DNA from: Micromonospora musae
GTDB lineage: Bacteria; Actinomycetota; Actinomycetes; Mycobacteriales; Micromonosporaceae
DNA length: 64,000 nt
NCBI RefSeq assembly: GCF_003626635.1
Contig: NZ_RAZT01000016.1
Span: forward strand, 1 to 64,000
Reading direction: 5' to 3'
Of the stretch, positions 45,250-53,532 are shown in pieces; within the stretch, counting starts at the first letter, position 1, and each line of letters starts with the position of its first letter. The translations under genes and the position numbers were made by a program. Below the pieces are notes generated by a model. The model made no database searches. It was not told where the DNA came from and saw only the letters and a list, made by a program, of their open reading frames with translations.

Positions 45250-45891
45250 ATGACGGGCAGAGTGGCATCGGTGAACGTCGGGGCGGCCACCGTGGCGGAG
45301 TGGGCGGGCGACGCGAGCGGTCGCAGCGGTATCGACAAGCGGCCGGTCGACGGCCCGGTGCTGTTCCGGGTCGACGGCGTGACCGGCGACTTCATCGGCG
45401 AGCGGGCCGTGCACGGCGGCCCCGACCAGGCGGTCTACGCGTACGCGGAGGAGGACGCGGCCTGGTGGGCGGGGGAGCTGGGCCGGCCGGTCGGGCCGGG
45501 CGGCCTGGGCGAGAACCTCACCACCTCCGGGGTGGACGTGACCGGGGCGGTGATCGGTGAACAGTGGCTGATCGGGTCGGCGCTGCTCGAGGTGACGAAG
45601 CCGCGTACGCCGTGCCGCACGTTCGCCGGTTTCTGGGGGCTGCCGGATCTGATCAAACGGTTCACCGTGCGGGCGCTGCCCGGGGCGTACCTGCGGGTGC
45701 TGCGCGCGGGGGAGGTCGGCGCGGGTGATCCCGTCCAGGTGGTGGAGCGGCCCGCGCACGGGGTGACCGTCGGCGAGGTGTTCCGGGCGCTCAACCTGGA
45801 GCCGGAGCTGCTGCCGCGGCTGCTGGACGTGGCCGAGCTGCCGGAGAAGACCCGGGAGAAGGTGCGCCGCCGGGTCGCCGGACGGGCCTGA
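45250..45891 (+). CDS. MOSC domain protein (YiiM-like)
   Basis: A 213-residue MOSC protein, a fold related to the sulfur-carrier domain of molybdenum cofactor sulfurases. GERAVHGGPDQAVYAY, GGLGENLTTSGVDV and the cysteine in TKPRTPCRTF (about 122) are the family marks; homologues such as YiiM detoxify N-hydroxylated bases. The stop codon lies in a 20-bp sequence repeated 54 nt downstream. Confidence 0.9.
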   Translation: MTGRVASVNVGAATVAEWAGDASGRSGIDKRPVDGPVLFRVDGVTGDFIGERAVHGGPDQAVYAYAEEDAAWWAGELGRPVGPGGLGENLTTSGVDVTGAVIGEQWLIGSALLEVTKPRTPCRTFAGFWGLPDLIKRFTVRALPGAYLRVLRAGEVGAGDPVQVVERPAHGVTVGEVFRALNLEPELLPRLLDVAELPEKTREKVRRRVAGRA

Positions 45892-45946
45892 CCGGGGGCG
45901 GTCGCCGGGCGGTCCGGGCCGGTCGTGGTCGCCGGACGGGCCTGAC
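45873..45946. repeat. 20-bp direct repeat spanning the MOSC stop codon
   Basis: GGTCGCCGGACGGGCCTGAC occurs at 45873-45892, covering the TGA stop, and again at 45927-45946; a partial copy starts at 45900. Confidence 0.88.
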
Positions 45947-45984
45947 GGGGTATCCCCGGCTGCCGGCCCCGAGCCGGGTGTGCG

Positions 45985-46022
45985 GAAAGGCCCCCTGCTC
46001 CACCCGGAGCAGGGGGCCTTTC
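45985..46022. terminator. terminator between MOSC and dioxygenase genes
   Basis: A perfect 17-bp stem GAAAGGCCCCCTGCTCC / GGAGCAGGGGGCCTTTC with an ACCC loop, between convergent genes. Confidence 0.9.
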
Positions 46023-46030
46023 TCAATGGT

Positions 46031-46936
46031 TCAGCGGAGCCAGGGGATCTTGCGGTCGAGGAGGTTGCGCTCCTTGAGCTCCTTGCGCAGCGGGATCTCG
46101 TCGTCGACGTAGCCGTCCCAGTTGATGCCCCAGTAGTTCGCGGTGTGGGTGCCCTCACCGCAGAGCTGGCGCTGCACCGGCGTGCGGTTGGCCCACCACT
46201 CGCTGTCCTGGTCGATGTGCAGCTCGTCCAGCGGGCGGATCCACCGGTAGGTGTAGCCCACGAAGAGCATCTTGCGGGTGATGTTCGACAGGTTCGTCGA
46301 CCGGGAGTGCCACTGGCGGCGGTCGAAGATGAACGCGTCGCCCGGGTTGGCGGTGATCTCCACCGTGCCCTCCGGGTCGGGGTTGTGCACCGTCACGTCG
46401 TCCGGGCGGGGCAGCGAGTTCCACAGGTGGCTGCCGGGGATGACCTTCGTGGCGCCGCGTCCGGTCTCCGAGAGGTCGGAGAGCACGTAGGCGACCTTCA
46501 GCGAGAACATCGGCCGCGGGAGGTTCGGGTCCATCGTCTCCGGGTCGGAGTTCTGCCGGTACCCGTCCTGGTGCCAGCCCCAGTACGGCTTCTCCGGCTC
46601 CAGCGCCGGCGGGGTCACGTCCAGGTGGTTGTGGTGGGAGTAGAGGTTCCACCCGGCCAGGCCCCACATGTACGGGAAGGCGATCGGGTGGGTGAGCAGG
46701 TCGCCGAAGAGCTCGTCCCGGTCGAGGAAGCCCAGCAGGTGCAGGGTGCCGTCCTTCTTGGTGTTGCCCTTCGCCTTCTCCTCGGCGTAGACGCGGTCGA
46801 CCGCCTCCTCGAGCGCTGCCCGGTGCTCCTCGGTCAGGACGTTGCGCAGCAGCAGGAAGCCCTGCTCCTGGAACTCCTTGCGGTCTACGTCACTGATCGG
46901 TTCGTAACCGGTGCGGCCGTCGTAGTCGAACGCCAC
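46031..46936 (-). CDS. phytanoyl-CoA dioxygenase family protein
   Basis: A 301-residue iron/2-oxoglutarate dioxygenase-like protein. The iron site is WGWHQDGYR (His and Asp) and the distal His in RRQWHSRSTN, with an Arg shortly after in NITRKML to bind 2-oxoglutarate. The GTG at 46936 is chosen because GGGGAGGGG lies 6 nt upstream; a GTG at 46975 would add 13 residues. Substrate unknown; related enzymes hydroxylate lipids, ectoine or natural products. It is monocistronic between terminators. Confidence 0.88.
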   Translation of the reverse strand: MAFDYDGRTGYEPISDVDRKEFQEQGFLLLRNVLTEEHRAALEEAVDRVYAEEKAKGNTKKDGTLHLLGFLDRDELFGDLLTHPIAFPYMWGLAGWNLYSHHNHLDVTPPALEPEKPYWGWHQDGYRQNSDPETMDPNLPRPMFSLKVAYVLSDLSETGRGATKVIPGSHLWNSLPRPDDVTVHNPDPEGTVEITANPGDAFIFDRRQWHSRSTNLSNITRKMLFVGYTYRWIRPLDELHIDQDSEWWANRTPVQRQLCGEGTHTANYWGINWDGYVDDEIPLRKELKERNLLDRKIPWLR

Positions 46937-47155
46937 GTCGTACCCCTCCCCATGAGGCGAAACATTCTCTGGCACAGGGCGCCGATCGTAACGCGGTCAC
47001 CCGTGAGCCGGGAGGGGCGGAAGGCGGTGATTTGCCGGATCGCGGACCATGGGGAGTGGGTCGATCACGGAGCGTGGCGATCGCAAGGTCAAAGCGGCGA
47101 TTTGGGTAGTTTGCCGGATTGTGCGATAACCGACGGTAGAGAAGTCGGGATCGAC

Positions 47156-48013
47156 TCAACCCTCGGCGAAGACCTCGGCGACCACCCGGGCGCCGGCGTC
47201 CGAACTCCCGGACACCTCGACCCACTTGCCGTCGCGGGCGGTCCACTCCAGGTCCTCGAACCGGACGCGTTTCACCCCGTGGTCCTGGGCGTGCGAGACG
47301 AGCCAGTGCGCGTACCGCCAGCCGTCCCGCTGGCCGGTCGCGGCCAGGGTGAGCCCGGTCAGCTCCGCCGGCGCGGCGCTGCCGACCACGCCCCAGTCCA
47401 GCTCCAGGCTCCGGGTCAGCGCCGCCGCCGCGGCCGCGCCCCGCATCACCGGCGTACGCCCCACCGAGCAGGCCACCGCCCGCGTCGCGTCACCGAGCAG
47501 GGCCCGGCTCAGCACCTCCGACTCGTCGGCCCACTTCTGGTACGCCTCAGGGAAGGCGGAGCGCTGCACCCGCTGGGCGGCGTCGGTGATCCGCATCCCC
47601 TCCCAGCCGCGCACCTTCTTCAACGCCCCGTAGAACCGTTTCGCCGCGTAGCGCGGGTCGCTGATCTGGGTCGGCTTGCCCCAGCCCTGGCTGGGCCGCT
47701 GCTGGAACAGGCCGATCGAGTCCCGGTCGCCGTTCGGGAGGTTGCGCAGGCCGGACTCCTGGTAGGCGGTGGCCAGCGCCACCACCACACCCCGCTCCGG
47801 CATGCCCAGCTGCGCGCCGATCGCCGCGATGGTCGCCGCGTTGGCCATCTGGTCGGCGTCGAGCACCACCCGACCGTCGGCCTGCACGGTGCAGGACTGG
47901 TTGGCCAGGGGCAGGCGCAGCTCGCTGCCGAGCTGTCGGAGGAGGACCAGGACACCCACCACGGCGAGCAGTACGAGGACGACGCCACCCGCCACCACGG
48001 TCCGAGTTCGCAC
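47156..48013 (-). CDS. membrane-anchored lysozyme-like protein
   Basis: A 285-residue protein with one N-terminal membrane helix (about residues 6-26) and an exported domain. ALATAYQESGLRNLPNGDRDSIGLFQQRPSQGWG, here spanning two motifs, resembles the catalytic Glu and GLFQ region of goose-type/Slt lytic transglycosylases, and the AAQRVQRSAFPEAYQKW segment is common to actinobacterial relatives. A peptidoglycan role is inferred, not proven. The GTG at 48013 is preferred because longer forms add an Arg-rich non-helical extension; a GTG two codons upstream is also possible. Confidence 0.75.
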   Translation of the reverse strand: MRTRTVVAGGVVLVLLAVVGVLVLLRQLGSELRLPLANQSCTVQADGRVVLDADQMANAATIAAIGAQLGMPERGVVVALATAYQESGLRNLPNGDRDSIGLFQQRPSQGWGKPTQISDPRYAAKRFYGALKKVRGWEGMRITDAAQRVQRSAFPEAYQKWADESEVLSRALLGDATRAVACSVGRTPVMRGAAAAAALTRSLELDWGVVGSAAPAELTGLTLAATGQRDGWRYAHWLVSHAQDHGVKRVRFEDLEWTARDGKWVEVSGSSDAGARVVAEVFAEG

Positions 48014-48186
48014 CCACACCCCCAGTTCGACAGTTCGACAAGCGTACGTCCCCCGTGGCCCCGCGCGGGCCGTCCGAGCGGTTTCCGGCCCGTCCGCCCC
48101 GAAGCGGTGCCGCCGTCCCGGAGCACGTCGGCGCTCGCGTTCCCGCTCCGACCGGCCTCTCACCCGCCGGTCGCGGCGGCGTTCGC

Positions 48187-48272
48187 CTAGGGCCCGTTTC
48201 GTAAGGCCGTGTCCGGCTGCGCCGGCCCCGGGCCTCGGCTCGCTCGGGCGAGCCTTGTGAAACGGGCCCTAG
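48187..48272. mobile_element. 86-bp MITE-like inverted-repeat element
   Basis: The arms CTAGGGCCCGTTTCGTAAGGC and GCCTTGTGAAACGGGCCCTAG, 21 nt each with two mismatches, enclose about 44 nt. Read as TA-flanked GGGCCCGTTTC ends, it resembles the terminal repeats of IS5-family elements of actinomycetes, which target CTAG/TA sites. No transposase is present. The right end overlaps the stop codon of the enoyl-CoA hydratase gene. Confidence 0.55.
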
Positions 48273-49069
48273 CCCGCGGAATCCTCCTCGAGCGCGGCCA
48301 CCCAGCGGGGCGACCGCTTCTCCCGGAACGCCAGCACGCCCTCCCGCCCCTCCTCGGAGAGGAAGTAGCCGGTCGACAACGCGCCCAGCTCGGCGGCCTC
48401 GGCGCGCAGCTCCGTGGCCGGGGGCCGGCGCAGCAGCCGCTTGGCCCCGGCGAGCGCCGCCGGCGCGCCCCGGACCAGCGAGTCGCAGTACCGCTCGACC
48501 GCGCCGTCCAGCTCCTCGGCCGGCACCGCGGCGGTGACCAGACCGATCTCGGCGGCGCGCCGGCCGTCGAACGTGTCCCCGGTCAGGTAGAGCTCCGCCG
48601 CCGCCCGCGGAGACAGGCGGGGCAGCACGGTCGCCGAGATCACCGCGGGGATCACCCCGATCCGCACCTCGGTGAAGGCGAACGTGGCCTCCTCGGCGCA
48701 GACCGCCAGATCAGCGGCGGCGATCAGCCCCAGGCCACCGGCGCGGGCCGGCCCGGCCACCCGGGCCACCACCGGCTTCGGGCACTCCCAGACCGCTGCC
48801 AGCACGTCGCCGAGCATCCCGGCCGGCACCGACCCGCTGGCGTAGGCGGCGGCGGTCTCCTTGAGGTCCGCGCCCGAGCAGAAGACCGGCCCGGCGTGGT
48901 CGAGCACGACGACCCGAACCCCGTCGTCGGCGACCGCGTCGGCCAGGCCGGCGAGCAGCTGCGTCATCAGCGGGGTGGAGAGCGCGTTGCGGTTGTGCGG
49001 GCTGTCCAGGGTGAGGGTGGTCACCCCGCGGGCCGTGGCGACCCGCACGAGCGCGTCGGGAGAGGTCAT
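48269..49069 (-). CDS. enoyl-CoA hydratase/isomerase family protein
   Basis: A 266-residue crotonase-fold protein. The oxyanion-hole segments FCSGADLKE (about 59-67) and AGPARAGGLGLIAAADLAV (about 104-122) are typical; at the first catalytic position many hydratases have Glu while the second Glu region is around EVRIGVIPAVI. The CoA substrate is unknown. Its last codon and stop (TAG) are inside a MITE-like element. A TAGTGT box 7 nt before the ATG suggests a leaderless start that overlaps the hemW promoter. Confidence 0.9.
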   Translation of the reverse strand: MTSPDALVRVATARGVTTLTLDSPHNRNALSTPLMTQLLAGLADAVADDGVRVVVLDHAGPVFCSGADLKETAAAYASGSVPAGMLGDVLAAVWECPKPVVARVAGPARAGGLGLIAAADLAVCAEEATFAFTEVRIGVIPAVISATVLPRLSPRAAAELYLTGDTFDGRRAAEIGLVTAAVPAEELDGAVERYCDSLVRGAPAALAGAKRLLRRPPATELRAEAAELGALSTGYFLSEEGREGVLAFREKRSPRWVAALEEDSAG

Positions 49070-49075
49070 GCCGGG

Positions 49076-49082
49076 CACACTA
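49076..49082. promoter_or_regulatory. overlapping divergent -10 boxes of the hydratase gene and hemW
   Basis: The sequence CACACTA reads CACACT on the plus strand, 7 nt before the hemW ATG, and TAGTGT on the minus strand, 7 nt before the hydratase ATG. The starts are only 19 bp apart and neither has a Shine-Dalgarno. Confidence 0.4.
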
Positions 49083-49088
49083 GTGGCC

Positions 49089-50312
49089 ATGCCCGGCGTC
49101 CTTCCAGATGGCGAACCCGTACCGGCGGACGGTTCGCTGCCCGCCACCGCGACCCGCGAGGTCGGCGCGCGGGGTTTCGGCGTCTACGTCCACGTGCCGT
49201 TCTGCGCCAGCCGCTGCGGCTACTGCGACTTCAACACGTACACCTCCGCCGAACTCGGCGGCGGCGCCACCCGCGAGGGGTACGCCGACACCGTGCTGGC
49301 CGAGCTGCGGCTCGCCGCCCGGGTGCTCGGCGACGGCCCGCCCCGGCAGGTCGACACCGTCTTCGTGGGCGGGGGCACCCCGACCCTGCTGCCCGCCGAC
49401 GACCTGGCCCGGATCCTGGACGCCGTCGACCGCACCTGGGGGCTCGCCGCCGACGCGGAGGTGACCACCGAGGCCAACCCGGAGTCGGTCACGCCCGAGT
49501 CGCTGAAGGCGCTGCGGGCGGCCGGTTACACCCGGATCTCGCTGGGCATGCAGTCCGCCGCGCCCGGCGTGCTGGCGATCCTGGACCGTCGGCACAGCGC
49601 CGGCCGGGCCACCGCCGCCGCCGCCGAGGCGCGGGACGCCGGATTCGACCACGTGAACCTCGACCTGATCTACGGCACGCCGGGCGAGCGGGCCGAGGAC
49701 TTCGCCCGCTCGCTGGACGAGGTGATCGCCGCCGGCGCCGACCACGTCAGCGCGTACGCCCTGATCGTGGAGGACGGCACGCGGCTCGCCGCCCGGATGC
49801 GCCGCGGGGAGCTGCCGTACCCCGACGACGACGTGGCCGCGGACCGTTACCTGGCCGCGGAGGAGGCGCTCGGCGCGGCCGGCTTCTCCTGGTACGAGGT
49901 CTCCAACTGGGCCCGCACCCCGGCCGCCCGCTGCCGTCACAACCTGCTCTACTGGGCCGGCGGGGACTGGTGGGGGCTCGGCCCGGGGGCGCACAGCCAC
50001 GTGGGTGGGGTGCGCTGGTGGAACGTCAAGCACCCGTCGGCGTACGCCCAGCGCCTCGCCGAGGGACGGTCGCCGGGGCTGGCCCGGGAGGTGCTCGGCA
50101 CGGACGAGGCGCACATGGAGGACGTGATGCTGCGGCTGCGCCTCGCCAGCGGGCTGCCGCTCGACGTGCTGGACGGCGCGGGGCGGGCCGGGGCTGATCG
50201 GGCGCTCGCCGCCGGTCTGCTGGCCCCGGACGAGTACGCGGCCGGCCGCGCCGTACTCACCCTGCGCGGCCGGCTGCTCGCCGACGCCGTCGTCCGGGAC
50301 CTTTTGCCGTAG
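49089..50312 (+). CDS. hemW: radical SAM heme chaperone HemW
   Basis: A 407-residue HemN-like protein that delivers heme. The iron-sulfur cysteines 39, 43 and 46 form HVPFCASRCGYCDF, then GGGTPTLL and the TTEANPES and SLGMQS motifs of the family follow, and a C-terminal winged-helix-like HemW domain. As in other HemW proteins it lacks the extra N-terminal segment of true coproporphyrinogen dehydrogenases. It is divergent from the hydratase gene. Confidence 0.93.
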   Translation: MPGVLPDGEPVPADGSLPATATREVGARGFGVYVHVPFCASRCGYCDFNTYTSAELGGGATREGYADTVLAELRLAARVLGDGPPRQVDTVFVGGGTPTLLPADDLARILDAVDRTWGLAADAEVTTEANPESVTPESLKALRAAGYTRISLGMQSAAPGVLAILDRRHSAGRATAAAAEARDAGFDHVNLDLIYGTPGERAEDFARSLDEVIAAGADHVSAYALIVEDGTRLAARMRRGELPYPDDDVAADRYLAAEEALGAAGFSWYEVSNWARTPAARCRHNLLYWAGGDWWGLGPGAHSHVGGVRWWNVKHPSAYAQRLAEGRSPGLAREVLGTDEAHMEDVMLRLRLASGLPLDVLDGAGRAGADRALAAGLLAPDEYAAGRAVLTLRGRLLADAVVRDLLP

Positions 50313-50318
50313 GCCGAA

Positions 50319-50343
50319 GGCCCGGCCGGTGTCCGGCCGGGCC
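50319..50343 (+). terminator. hemW terminator
   Basis: A perfect 11-bp stem GGCCCGGCCGG / CCGGCCGGGCC with a TGT loop, starting 7 nt after the stop codon. Confidence 0.85.
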
Positions 50344-50387
50344 CGGAGGTGGACCGGGGCGGCCGACCGGACGTCGGCCGGCCGGGG

Positions 50388-50999
50388 TCACTTGATGAAG
50401 CTCGCGGACATCGGATAGCGGTAGGCGTTGCCCTCGTTGGCCTTCATGCCGGCGATCACCCCGAACGCGATCTGGATCACCACGACGGCCACGCTGGGCA
50501 GGAAGAGCAGGCACCAGCTGACGAAGAGCAGCACGAAGGCGATGCCGGACCAGAGGATCTGGAAGTTCAGCGCCGCCAACGCCTGCGCCCGTACGGCCGG
50601 GGACTGCTGCCCGCGTGCCAGGTAGGCGATGAGCGGGGCGACGAAGCCGAGCGGCCCGAAGCTGATCAGCGCGCCGAGCGCCCCGCCGAAGTGGGCGACC
50701 AGCGCCCACGTCTTGTCCTCGTTGCTGGCGTAGCCGGCCGGCGGGCCGTAGCCGCCTCCGGTCGGATATCCGGCACCGGGCGGGTAGCCACCCGGCGGGG
50801 GATAGCCGCCCGACGGGGGTTGGCCGCCGCTGGGCGGCGGATAGCCACCGGGCGGGGGATAGCCGGCTGGTCCGGGTGACCCGGACAGTGGTGCGGTGGG
50901 CTCGTCCGGGGCGGACGGGCCGGGAGCTGCCGGCGGCGGGGTCGGATCCGGGTGGTCGCCGGGGTCAGCCGCGCCGGGAGGGCGAGGTGGTTCAGTCAT
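50388..50999 (-). CDS. DUF4870 membrane protein with proline/glycine-rich N-terminus
   Basis: A 203-residue protein. Residues 1-90 are Pro/Gly/Tyr-rich with repeated GGYPPP and PPGGY units, and probably disordered. Residues 90-203 carry the DUF4870 domain (EDKTWALVAHFGGAL, about three membrane helices). The function is unknown; related proteins may form small membrane assemblies. ATG at 50999 and the whole C-terminal domain are well defined. It converges with hemW. Confidence 0.88.
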   Translation of the reverse strand: MTEPPRPPGAADPGDHPDPTPPPAAPGPSAPDEPTAPLSGSPGPAGYPPPGGYPPPSGGQPPSGGYPPPGGYPPGAGYPTGGGYGPPAGYASNEDKTWALVAHFGGALGALISFGPLGFVAPLIAYLARGQQSPAVRAQALAALNFQILWSGIAFVLLFVSWCLLFLPSVAVVVIQIAFGVIAGMKANEGNAYRYPMSASFIK

Positions 51000-51165
51000 G
51001 AACGTCACGGTAGGGGGCGGCCACAATGACGCGCCAGAGCGGCGTCGCCGGGTGGTTCCGGCCGGCGGGCCGAGCGCCGGTGGGCGGCCGGAGGGCCCCG
51101 GGTGGGCGGAGACCGCACCCGTGGTCCGTCCTTGATCATCGCGCTGCCGGGTCTGCCGACGTAGA

Positions 51166-51192
51166 CTGGCACTCGCTACAGTCGAGTGCCAG
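51166..51192. promoter_or_regulatory. CIRCE operator of hrcA
   Basis: CTGGCACTC-N9-GAGTGCCAG is a perfect CIRCE-type inverted repeat, the HrcA binding site. It lies 57 nt before the hrcA start, so HrcA should repress its own operon and release it on heat shock. Confidence 0.95.
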
Positions 51193-51248
51193 GAATGTCG
51201 CGGGTGGTGTGGAACACCGGCGGCCGATGCGCGTAGGAGGTGGGGAGG

Positions 51249-52271
51249 ATGGGTCTCGACGACCGCAAGCTCGCCGTGCTCCGCGCCATTGTCGAGGACT
51301 ACGTCGCCACGCAGGAGCCGGTCGGCAGTCGGGCGTTGGTCGAGCGGCACCAGCTCGGGGTCTCCCCGGCGACCGTCCGCAACGACATGGCGGTCCTCGA
51401 GGAGGAGGGCTACATCCGGCAGCCGCACACCAGCGCCGGCCGGGTGCCCACCGACCGCGGCTACCGCCTCTTCGTGGACCGGCTCTCCCGGGTCAAGCCG
51501 CTCAGCCCGGCCGAGCGGCGGGCGATCGAGCGCTTCCTGCTCGGCGCCGTCGACCTGGACGACGTGGTGCACCGCACGGTCCGCCTGCTGGCCCAGCTGA
51601 CCCGGCAGGTCGCCGTCGTGCAGTATCCGAGCCTCGCCCGCTCGTCCGTCCGGCACCTGGAGCTGGTGCCGATCTCCACCACCCGGCTGATGCTGGTCAT
51701 GATCGCCGACACCGGGCGGGTCGAGCAGCGGCTCGTGGAGATGCCCGGCCCGATCCCCGCCGACGATGTCACCGACCTGCGCCGCCTGGTCAACGAGAAG
51801 CTCGTCGACACCCGGCTGTCGGAGACCCCGCCGCTGGTGCAGGCGCTGGTCGACGAGGTCGGTCCCGACCTGCGTCCGGCCATGGCCACCCTCGCCAGCG
51901 TGCTGCTGGAGACGCTGGTCGAGCGGCACGAGGAGCGGATAGCGCTGGCCGGCACGGCGAACCTCACCCGCGGTGGCCTGCTCGACTTCCAGGGCTCGCT
52001 GCGACCGATCCTCGAGGCCCTCGAGGAGGAGGTCGTCCTGCTGAAGCTGATCGGCGAGGTCGAGGAGAGCACGATGCGGGTGCGCATCGGTGACGAGAAC
52101 GAGATCGACAACCTCCGCGCCGCGTCGGTGGTGAGCACCGGCTACGGCCCGAATTCGATGATCGTCGGTGGCCTTGGCGTGCTGGGGCCGACCCGGATGG
52201 ACTACCCCAGCACCATCGCCACCGTGCGGGCCGTGGCACGCTACGTGGGCGATCTGCTGGCCCAGAACTAG
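51249..52271 (+). CDS. hrcA: heat-inducible transcription repressor HrcA
   Basis: A 340-residue winged-helix repressor of heat-shock genes. The N-terminal DNA-binding domain includes SPATVRNDMAVLEEEGYI and QPHTSAGRVPTDRGYR (about 36-78), followed by the dimerisation and inserted GAF-like domains. A perfect CIRCE site lies upstream and dnaJ follows 64 nt after the stop, the usual hrcA-dnaJ2 operon. GGGGAGG precedes the ATG closely. Confidence 0.96.
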   Translation: MGLDDRKLAVLRAIVEDYVATQEPVGSRALVERHQLGVSPATVRNDMAVLEEEGYIRQPHTSAGRVPTDRGYRLFVDRLSRVKPLSPAERRAIERFLLGAVDLDDVVHRTVRLLAQLTRQVAVVQYPSLARSSVRHLELVPISTTRLMLVMIADTGRVEQRLVEMPGPIPADDVTDLRRLVNEKLVDTRLSETPPLVQALVDEVGPDLRPAMATLASVLLETLVERHEERIALAGTANLTRGGLLDFQGSLRPILEALEEEVVLLKLIGEVEESTMRVRIGDENEIDNLRAASVVSTGYGPNSMIVGGLGVLGPTRMDYPSTIATVRAVARYVGDLLAQN

Positions 52272-52335
52272 AGCAGTAACCGTCCGGCCGGTTCCGGCCG
52301 GCGCAACGCGACCGAACATGAGGACACGGAACGCA

Positions 52336-53481
52336 GTGGCCAGGGACTACTACGGCATTCTCGGTGTGAACCGGGACGCCTCCGACGACGAGATCAAGCG
52401 CGCCTACCGCAAGCTGGCGCGCCAGTTCCACCCGGACGTCAATCCGGATCCGGAGGCGCAGGAGAAGTTCAAGGACATCAACGCCGCGTACGAGGTCCTC
52501 TCGGACGACCGGAAACGGCAGATCGTCGACCTCGGCGGCGACCCGCTCGCCCCGGGCGGCGGGGGCGCCGGTGGCCCGGGCGGCCCCGGTGGGGCCGGAC
52601 CGTTCGTCGGCTTCCAGGACATCATGGACGCCTTCTTCGGCGGTGCGGCCGGTGGCTCCCGGGGGCCCCGGCCACGGACCCGGCCGGGCGCCGACGCGAT
52701 CCTCCGCCTCGAGCTGGACCTGCACGAGACGGCGTTCGGCGTCGAGGCGCCGATAACCGTCGACACCGCCGTGCTCTGCACCACCTGCTCGGGCGCGGGC
52801 ACCGCCGCCGGCACCCACCTCGCCACCTGCGAGGCGTGCGGTGGCCGGGGCGAGGTGCAGTCGGTGCAGCGCACCTTCCTCGGCCAGGTGGTCTCCGCCC
52901 GCCCGTGCACCGTCTGCCAGGGCTACGGCACCACCATTCCGCACCCCTGCCCGACCTGCGCCGGCGACGGTCGGGTGCGTACCCGCCGCTCGCTCACGGT
53001 GAAGATCCCGGCCGGTGTCGAGGACGGCATGCGGATCCGCCTGGCCCAGCAGGGCGAGGTCGGCCCCGGCGGCGGCACCGCCGGCGACCTCTACGTGGAG
53101 ATCCACGAGCGCCCGCACGACGTCTACTCCCGCAAGGGCGACGACCTGCACTGCCGGGTCACCGTGCCGATGACCGCGGCGGCGCTCGGCACCCGGCTGA
53201 CCATCAAGACGCTGGACAGCGAGGAGACGGTCGACGTCAAGGCCGGCACCCAGCCGGCCAGCACGCTGCGGCTGCGCGCCCGGGGCGTGCCACACCTGCG
53301 CGGCACCGGCCGGGGTGACCTCTACGTGCACCTGGACGTACGTACGCCGAGCAAGCTCGACGCCGACCAGGAGCGGATGCTGCGGGAGTTCGCCAAGACC
53401 CGGGGCGAAGAGGTGGCCGAGCTGAGCAAGCAGGGCGGCTTCTTCTCCCGGATGCGCGACGCCTTCAACGGTCACGCCTGA
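52336..53481 (+). CDS. dnaJ: chaperone protein DnaJ (DnaJ2 type)
   Basis: A 381-residue DnaK co-chaperone. The J domain has HPD at residues 32-34; a Gly/Pro-rich linker, four zinc-finger repeats (CTTCSGAG, CEACGGRG, CTVCQGYG, CPTCAGDG) and the two C-terminal beta domains follow. The GTG at 52336 is preferred to an ATG at 52318 by comparison with the usual ARDYYG start. It is co-transcribed with hrcA. Confidence 0.95.
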   Translation: MARDYYGILGVNRDASDDEIKRAYRKLARQFHPDVNPDPEAQEKFKDINAAYEVLSDDRKRQIVDLGGDPLAPGGGGAGGPGGPGGAGPFVGFQDIMDAFFGGAAGGSRGPRPRTRPGADAILRLELDLHETAFGVEAPITVDTAVLCTTCSGAGTAAGTHLATCEACGGRGEVQSVQRTFLGQVVSARPCTVCQGYGTTIPHPCPTCAGDGRVRTRRSLTVKIPAGVEDGMRIRLAQQGEVGPGGGTAGDLYVEIHERPHDVYSRKGDDLHCRVTVPMTAAALGTRLTIKTLDSEETVDVKAGTQPASTLRLRARGVPHLRGTGRGDLYVHLDVRTPSKLDADQERMLREFAKTRGEEVAELSKQGGFFSRMRDAFNGHA

Positions 53482-53519
53482 GCCGACGGCTTGCCGTCCC
53501 GGCCGGGTGCCGAGGAGGT

Positions 53520-53525
53520 TAGCCT
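53520..53525 (+). promoter_or_regulatory. putative -10 box of rsmE
   Basis: TAGCCT ends 7 nt before the GTG at 53533. GAGGAGG at 53512-53518 overlaps and could serve instead as a Shine-Dalgarno for a TTG at 53527. Confidence 0.35.
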
Positions 53526-53532
53526 GTTGACC

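Noticed and set aside
48187..48272. Simple rho-independent terminator of the enoyl-CoA hydratase gene
   Set aside because: The arms are long, begin and end with CTAG, have the GGGCCCGTTTC ends seen in insertion elements, and overlap the stop codon; termination may be secondary.
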